From NCBI RefSeq assembly GCF_001591165.1, contig NZ_BCUG01000022.1, forward strand, positions 1 to 64,000: a DNA stretch of 64,000 nucleotides. The letters are read 5' to 3'. The notes under the pieces are model-generated. The model saw nothing but the letters and a program-made list of their open reading frames with translations. It was not told the DNA's origin and ran no database searches. This DNA comes from Thauera butanivorans NBRC 103042. Lineage in GTDB: Bacteria > Pseudomonadota > Gammaproteobacteria > Burkholderiales > Rhodocyclaceae. Every line of letters begins with the position of its first letter. Within the stretch, counting starts at the first letter, position 1. This document shows, piece by piece, positions 60,714 to 64,000 of this stretch. The position numbers and the translations under genes are program-made.

Positions 60714-63227
60714 ATGGCCACCATCCACTTCACCCCGCTGCGCACCGGCACGACCAACGCGGCCGGCGAACGCATCTCCAGCATCGACCCGCTGCTGTCG
60801 CGCACCAACTACTTCGACGGCCAGTTGTTGAAGGCCTCGGACCTGAACCGCGACCAGATCTACCTCGACGAACGCCTGCTCGAACTCGGCCAGGTCTTCG
60901 GCGCCGGCATCGTGCGCGGGCTGGAGCCGAGCCTGAAGTCCGGCCACGTGCTCGAAGTCGCGCCCGGCATCGCGATCGCGCCATCCGGCCGCGTGCTGCA
61001 GCTCAACGACACGCCGCTGACCATCGACCTGCTCGACAGCGGCCTGATCGCCACCCTCAACGACGGCCGCTTCCGCAGCCATGCGCGCGGCCTGTACGCG
61101 CTGGCGCTGACGCACGCCGAGATGATCGACGGCATCGCCGAGGCCTACCCGAAGGATCTTTCCGCGCCGCGCACGCCGCATGTTTCCGCATGGGCCGAAG
61201 GCGTCGAGCTGCGCCTGGTCCCGCTGCCGCTGCCCTTGCCGCAGCAGGACGAGATCGCGGTGCGCGCGAACCTCGCGCGCGAGCTGCTGGGCAGCGGCGA
61301 ACGCCTCGCGCTGCCGTCCGACGACGCCGTGGCGCTGGGCCTGATCGCCGTCGAGCGCGGCCGCATCCTGTGGCTGGACCGCGGCCTGCTGCGCCGGCCG
61401 CAGCGCGCGCTGAACACCCCGAACGCGATCCAGCAGGATCTCGCCGCGCATTACCAGGAACTGCTGCAGGCGGTGCTCGCGGCGCGGCGCAGCAGCGGAC
61501 TGCGCGGCGCCTTCGCCGCCAGCCAGTACTTCCGCGTGCTGCCGCCCTGGGGCTCGCTGCCGCAGGATTCGATCGACCCGGTCGGCGGCCGCCAGCAGTT
61601 CTTCCCCAAGGATTTCGAAGTCAGCATCGCGCCGCTGCGCCGCAGCGAACTGGCCGCGGTGCTGGCCGATTCCGCCCATCTCGCCCCCATCGACCTCGAA
61701 CGCGACGCCGACTGCGACGTGATGGTGCTGGTGCCGATGAGCGACGCGGCCTTCGCGCTGCGCGCCCGCCAGCTCGAAGCGCCGGCCGAGGCCGTGCCGC
61801 GCGCGCTCGGCCGCCTCGCGCGCCTGGATCGCCTCGCGCTGCGCGTGCTGCCGCAGCCCCCCATCCACCGCATCGATACCGACGCTGACGTCTGGCGCGC
61901 GATCTGGGCCGAGGCGAATCCGGACGAAATCCTCTACGTGCGCCGGCCGCCGCGCACCGCCGAAACCGCCGTCAGCGCCGTCGTGCTGGCGCTCGGCACC
62001 ACGCTGCCGCCGCCCTCCGCGGCCCTGCCGCCGGATGCCGCCCGGCTCGAAGACGAACTGGACGCCGCCCTCGAAGCCGCCGACACGGCCGAGGAAGCGC
62101 GCGGCGCGCTGGAAGCCGAAGCCGCGCGCCTGAAGATCCGCATCGCCGAACTGGAAAAGGCGGTCGCCCTCGGCGGCGACCAGCGCCTGGCCGATGCGCT
62201 GGCCGAAATCGAGCGCCTGGCGCTGGCGCTGGAGGCTGCGCGGAAGGAGATCGAGACGCTGAGATCGGACCAGCGCAACGCCGCCGTGCTCGCCAATGCA
62301 CTCGAAGCCACCAGCGCGCAGATCGACAAGTTGAAAGCCGATCTCGACGCCGCGCGCGCCGAGATCGAGCGCCTGAAGACGGCCGCCTCGCCAATCGACG
62401 AGACGGTGAAGCGGCGCATCGACGAGCTTTCCGGGATGCTCGACGACGAACGCGCCCGATCCGCCGCGCTGGACAGGGAAGGCTCCACGCTTGCCGCCCA
62501 GTTGAAGGCCTCGCAACTGCAAATCGCCCAGCTCGAGGCCGAACTGAGGGAGGCCAGGATCAGGCTGGAAACGGCAGGCGGTACCGATGCCGATCTGAAG
62601 GCCGCGCGCGAGGAAATCGACAAGCTGAAGGCGGACATCGAAGCCGCGCTCAGGACGCAGGACAGCACCGGTGCCGAACTCGCCGATGCGCGCACCCGGC
62701 TCGAAGCCAGCCTCGAACGCGAAGCCAGGGGCAGTACGCGCATCGCCGAAATGCAGGCCGCGCTCGACAAGGCGGCAAGCGACAACAAGGCCCTGGGCGC
62801 CGAACGCACGGCACTGGAAGGCCGGGCGACCAAAGCGGAAGCGGAAGCCGAGAAGCTGAAGCTGGAGGCCGCGCGCGCGCCCGACCTGCAAACCATGCTG
62901 TCGCTCGAAATCCTCGCCCGGACGCGCGGCGCGGACGAAGCCGGCATCAAGGCCGCCGCCGCTGCCGACGCGCTGATCGGCGCCGACGGCAGCGCGCGCC
63001 TGGCCGCGGTGCAGATCGTCGGCCTGGCCGAGCGCCGCACCGAGCGGGCGCTGTGGCCGAGCATGCAGGCCATCGCCAGGGCCGATGTCGCGCACTTCGA
63101 GAAGCTCCGCGAGCACCTGTTCAAGAGCGGCGGCGACGTCGATCTGCCGAAGTTCTTCGTCGCCGAAGGCAAGAACTACGGACTGGCCGCGGCCCAGATC
63201 AGGCTGTGGGAGTCGCTGATCGGCTGA
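60714..63227 (+). CDS. Injection-locus protein with N-terminal shared module and long coiled coil (837 aa)
   Basis: Residues 32-100 carry the shared module: NYFDGQLLKASDLNRDQIYL, FGAGIVRGLEPSLKSG and VAPGIAIAPSGRVLQL. Residues about 110-440 are globular. From about 442 to 725 there is an almost unbroken heptad-type coiled coil, rich in Ala, Glu, Arg, Leu and Lys (for example AARKEIETLRSD and KAAREEIDKLKADIEAAL). The last 110 residues form a compact domain (LHIGADGS-like helices, then LPKFFVAEGKNYGLAAAQIR). Starts nine bp after the previous gene. Either a fibre/cage protein or a length-determining scaffold; the coil is too long for an ordinary baseplate part. Confidence 0.65.
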   Translation: MATIHFTPLRTGTTNAAGERISSIDPLLSRTNYFDGQLLKASDLNRDQIYLDERLLELGQVFGAGIVRGLEPSLKSGHVLEVAPGIAIAPSGRVLQLNDTPLTIDLLDSGLIATLNDGRFRSHARGLYALALTHAEMIDGIAEAYPKDLSAPRTPHVSAWAEGVELRLVPLPLPLPQQDEIAVRANLARELLGSGERLALPSDDAVALGLIAVERGRILWLDRGLLRRPQRALNTPNAIQQDLAAHYQELLQAVLAARRSSGLRGAFAASQYFRVLPPWGSLPQDSIDPVGGRQQFFPKDFEVSIAPLRRSELAAVLADSAHLAPIDLERDADCDVMVLVPMSDAAFALRARQLEAPAEAVPRALGRLARLDRLALRVLPQPPIHRIDTDADVWRAIWAEANPDEILYVRRPPRTAETAVSAVVLALGTTLPPPSAALPPDAARLEDELDAALEAADTAEEARGALEAEAARLKIRIAELEKAVALGGDQRLADALAEIERLALALEAARKEIETLRSDQRNAAVLANALEATSAQIDKLKADLDAARAEIERLKTAASPIDETVKRRIDELSGMLDDERARSAALDREGSTLAAQLKASQLQIAQLEAELREARIRLETAGGTDADLKAAREEIDKLKADIEAALRTQDSTGAELADARTRLEASLEREARGSTRIAEMQAALDKAASDNKALGAERTALEGRATKAEAEAEKLKLEAARAPDLQTMLSLEILARTRGADEAGIKAAAAADALIGADGSARLAAVQIVGLAERRTERALWPSMQAIARADVAHFEKLREHLFKSGGDVDLPKFFVAEGKNYGLAAAQIRLWESLIG

Positions 63228-63246
63228 CGGCAAGGAGAAGCACATC

Positions 63247-64000
63247 ATGGCCACCACGTCCTTCCTGCCGCCCGGCCTGCTCGCCGCACTGGCTTCGCGC
63301 CCGGCGCTGACGCTGCTGCCGCGCGTGCCGCCGTCCATCCGCCTGCACGAACCGGAACGGCGCGCCGGCGACCCGCGCCGGCTGAACCTCTTTGCCGGCC
63401 GCGCGCTCGGCGAGCGCGAGTTCGAGCGCCTGCAGGCCTATGTCGACGACCGCATCGCGCCGCTGCTGGCGAGCCTCGCGCCCGGCATCGTCGAAGGCCT
63501 GGCCACGGCCTTTTCCGGCAGCGGCGCGGACACCCGCGTGCGCGTGCAGCCGGGCCTGGCGGTCGGCGCCGCGGGGCAGTTGATCCGCCTCTTCCATCCG
63601 CTCGACCAGGCCTGGACCGACCTCGCCGCGCAGGCCGAACGCGACCAGGACAGCCCACTGCGCGACGGCCTCTTTCTGCTGACGATACGCAGCGCGGTCG
63701 AGCCCATCGACGACAGGGCCGCGCAGGAGCCCTGCACCCGTACCGAAGCCGACCCGCTCGCCGAGCGGCGCATCGAGACCGTGAGCCTGCTGGGCCTGCA
63801 GCGCGTCTCCGGCAGCCCGCGGCTGATGGCGATGCCGCAGGCGCGCGCGGCCAACCGCATCGGCGTCCGCCTGCTGCGCGAAGCGCCGTTCCGCGCCGAC
63901 AGCGGCGCGGTGCCGCTGGGGCTGGTCAAGATCGTCGACCGGCTGCCGGTGTGGTTCGACCCGCTCGCCGGCCGGCTGCTGGCCGGACCGGACGCTGCCG
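63247..64000 (+). CDS. Injection-locus protein, third with the shared module (3' end outside the window)
   Basis: 251 codons are visible and the frame is open to the window end. Residues 47-110 again show the module: NLFAGRALGEREFERLQAYV, LAPGIVEGLATAFSG and VRVQPGLAVGAAGQLIRL. The preceding ATG has AAGGAGAAGCAC. The remainder (LFLLTIRSAVEPIDD; TRTEADPLAERRIETVSLLG) looks like a beta-rich structural domain. Its order and spacing (20 bp) show it belongs to the operon. Size and function unknown because it is cut. Confidence 0.65.
   Translation, partial: MATTSFLPPGLLAALASRPALTLLPRVPPSIRLHEPERRAGDPRRLNLFAGRALGEREFERLQAYVDDRIAPLLASLAPGIVEGLATAFSGSGADTRVRVQPGLAVGAAGQLIRLFHPLDQAWTDLAAQAERDQDSPLRDGLFLLTIRSAVEPIDDRAAQEPCTRTEADPLAERRIETVSLLGLQRVSGSPRLMAMPQARAANRIGVRLLREAPFRADSGAVPLGLVKIVDRLPVWFDPLAGRLLAGPDAA

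Noticed and set aside
57210..63338. A very long open frame (2042 codons) antisense to the injection-system genes
   Set aside because: High-GC codon bias in the plus-strand genes leaves the opposite strand free of stops. The sequence is low-complexity Arg/Ala/Gln/His without domains, and the plus strand has clear protein families with ribosome binding sites.

Overview
The window is a GC-rich bacterial chromosome segment. The gene content (nosDFYL, cydPABX-ybgE, a flavin/Fe-S glycolate oxidase, trmJ, suhB, a short-chain PHA depolymerase) and the codon use suggest a denitrifying betaproteobacterium of the Rhodocyclales, such as the Thauera/Azoarcus group. That placement is inference; no rRNA or other marker confirms it.

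Layout. 1-3.1 kb: end of a nitrous oxide reductase maturation cluster (nosD partial, nosF, nosY, nosL). 3.1-9.5 kb: a PIN-toxin remnant, then an RND efflux operon (adaptor, pump, small DUF2892 membrane protein, TolC-type channel) behind an AT-rich 16-bp palindrome. 9.5-14.2 kb: a minus-strand respiratory/sulfur block: b-type cytochrome, octaheme c cytochrome of the tetrathionate reductase family, SLAC1/TDT anion channel, DUF2141 protein and a periplasmic DsrE-like protein. 14.7-16.1 kb: trxC and a SAM methyltransferase. 16.2-21.5 kb: an unusual operon of a TonB-dependent receptor, a signal-peptide-bearing tetrapyrrole-methylase-fold protein and an APC permease, divergent from a LysR regulator. 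21.6-25.5 kb: cytochrome bd oxidase operon (cydP, cydA, cydB, cydX, ybgE) behind an FNR box and a sigma-54-type promoter, next to a decayed sigma-54 activator gene. 25.9-28.6 kb: acnA. 28.7-37.1 kb: a yersiniabactin/pyochelin-type siderophore uptake locus (receptor, two fused ABC exporter-fold ATPases, MFS permease, AraC regulator) with no biosynthesis genes; an integrase remnant and tRNA-Gly follow. 37.8-44.4 kb: glcFED, trmJ, suhB and a secreted PHA depolymerase.

44.7-64 kb: the stand-out feature, a plus-strand contractile injection system (eCIS/phage-tail-like) operon that runs off the right edge. In order it encodes a DUF4255 (Pvc16-like) protein, an unassigned 255-aa protein, a sheath with an acidic Pro/Glu linker, a tube protein, a second sheath-like protein, a second tube protein, a CIS-tube (Pvc7-type) protein, a tiny DUF5908 protein, a hub split into gp27-like and gp5-like spike genes, an unrecognised 551-aa protein with a C-terminal membrane segment, gp25, a J-type baseplate protein, a tail-protein-I-type protein, and three consecutive proteins sharing one N-terminal module (the second with about 285 residues of coiled coil, the third cut by the window end). 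No AAA+ ATPase, obvious tape measure or toxin is visible inside the window. The C-terminal membrane segment raises the possibility of a membrane-anchored machine rather than a freely released one.
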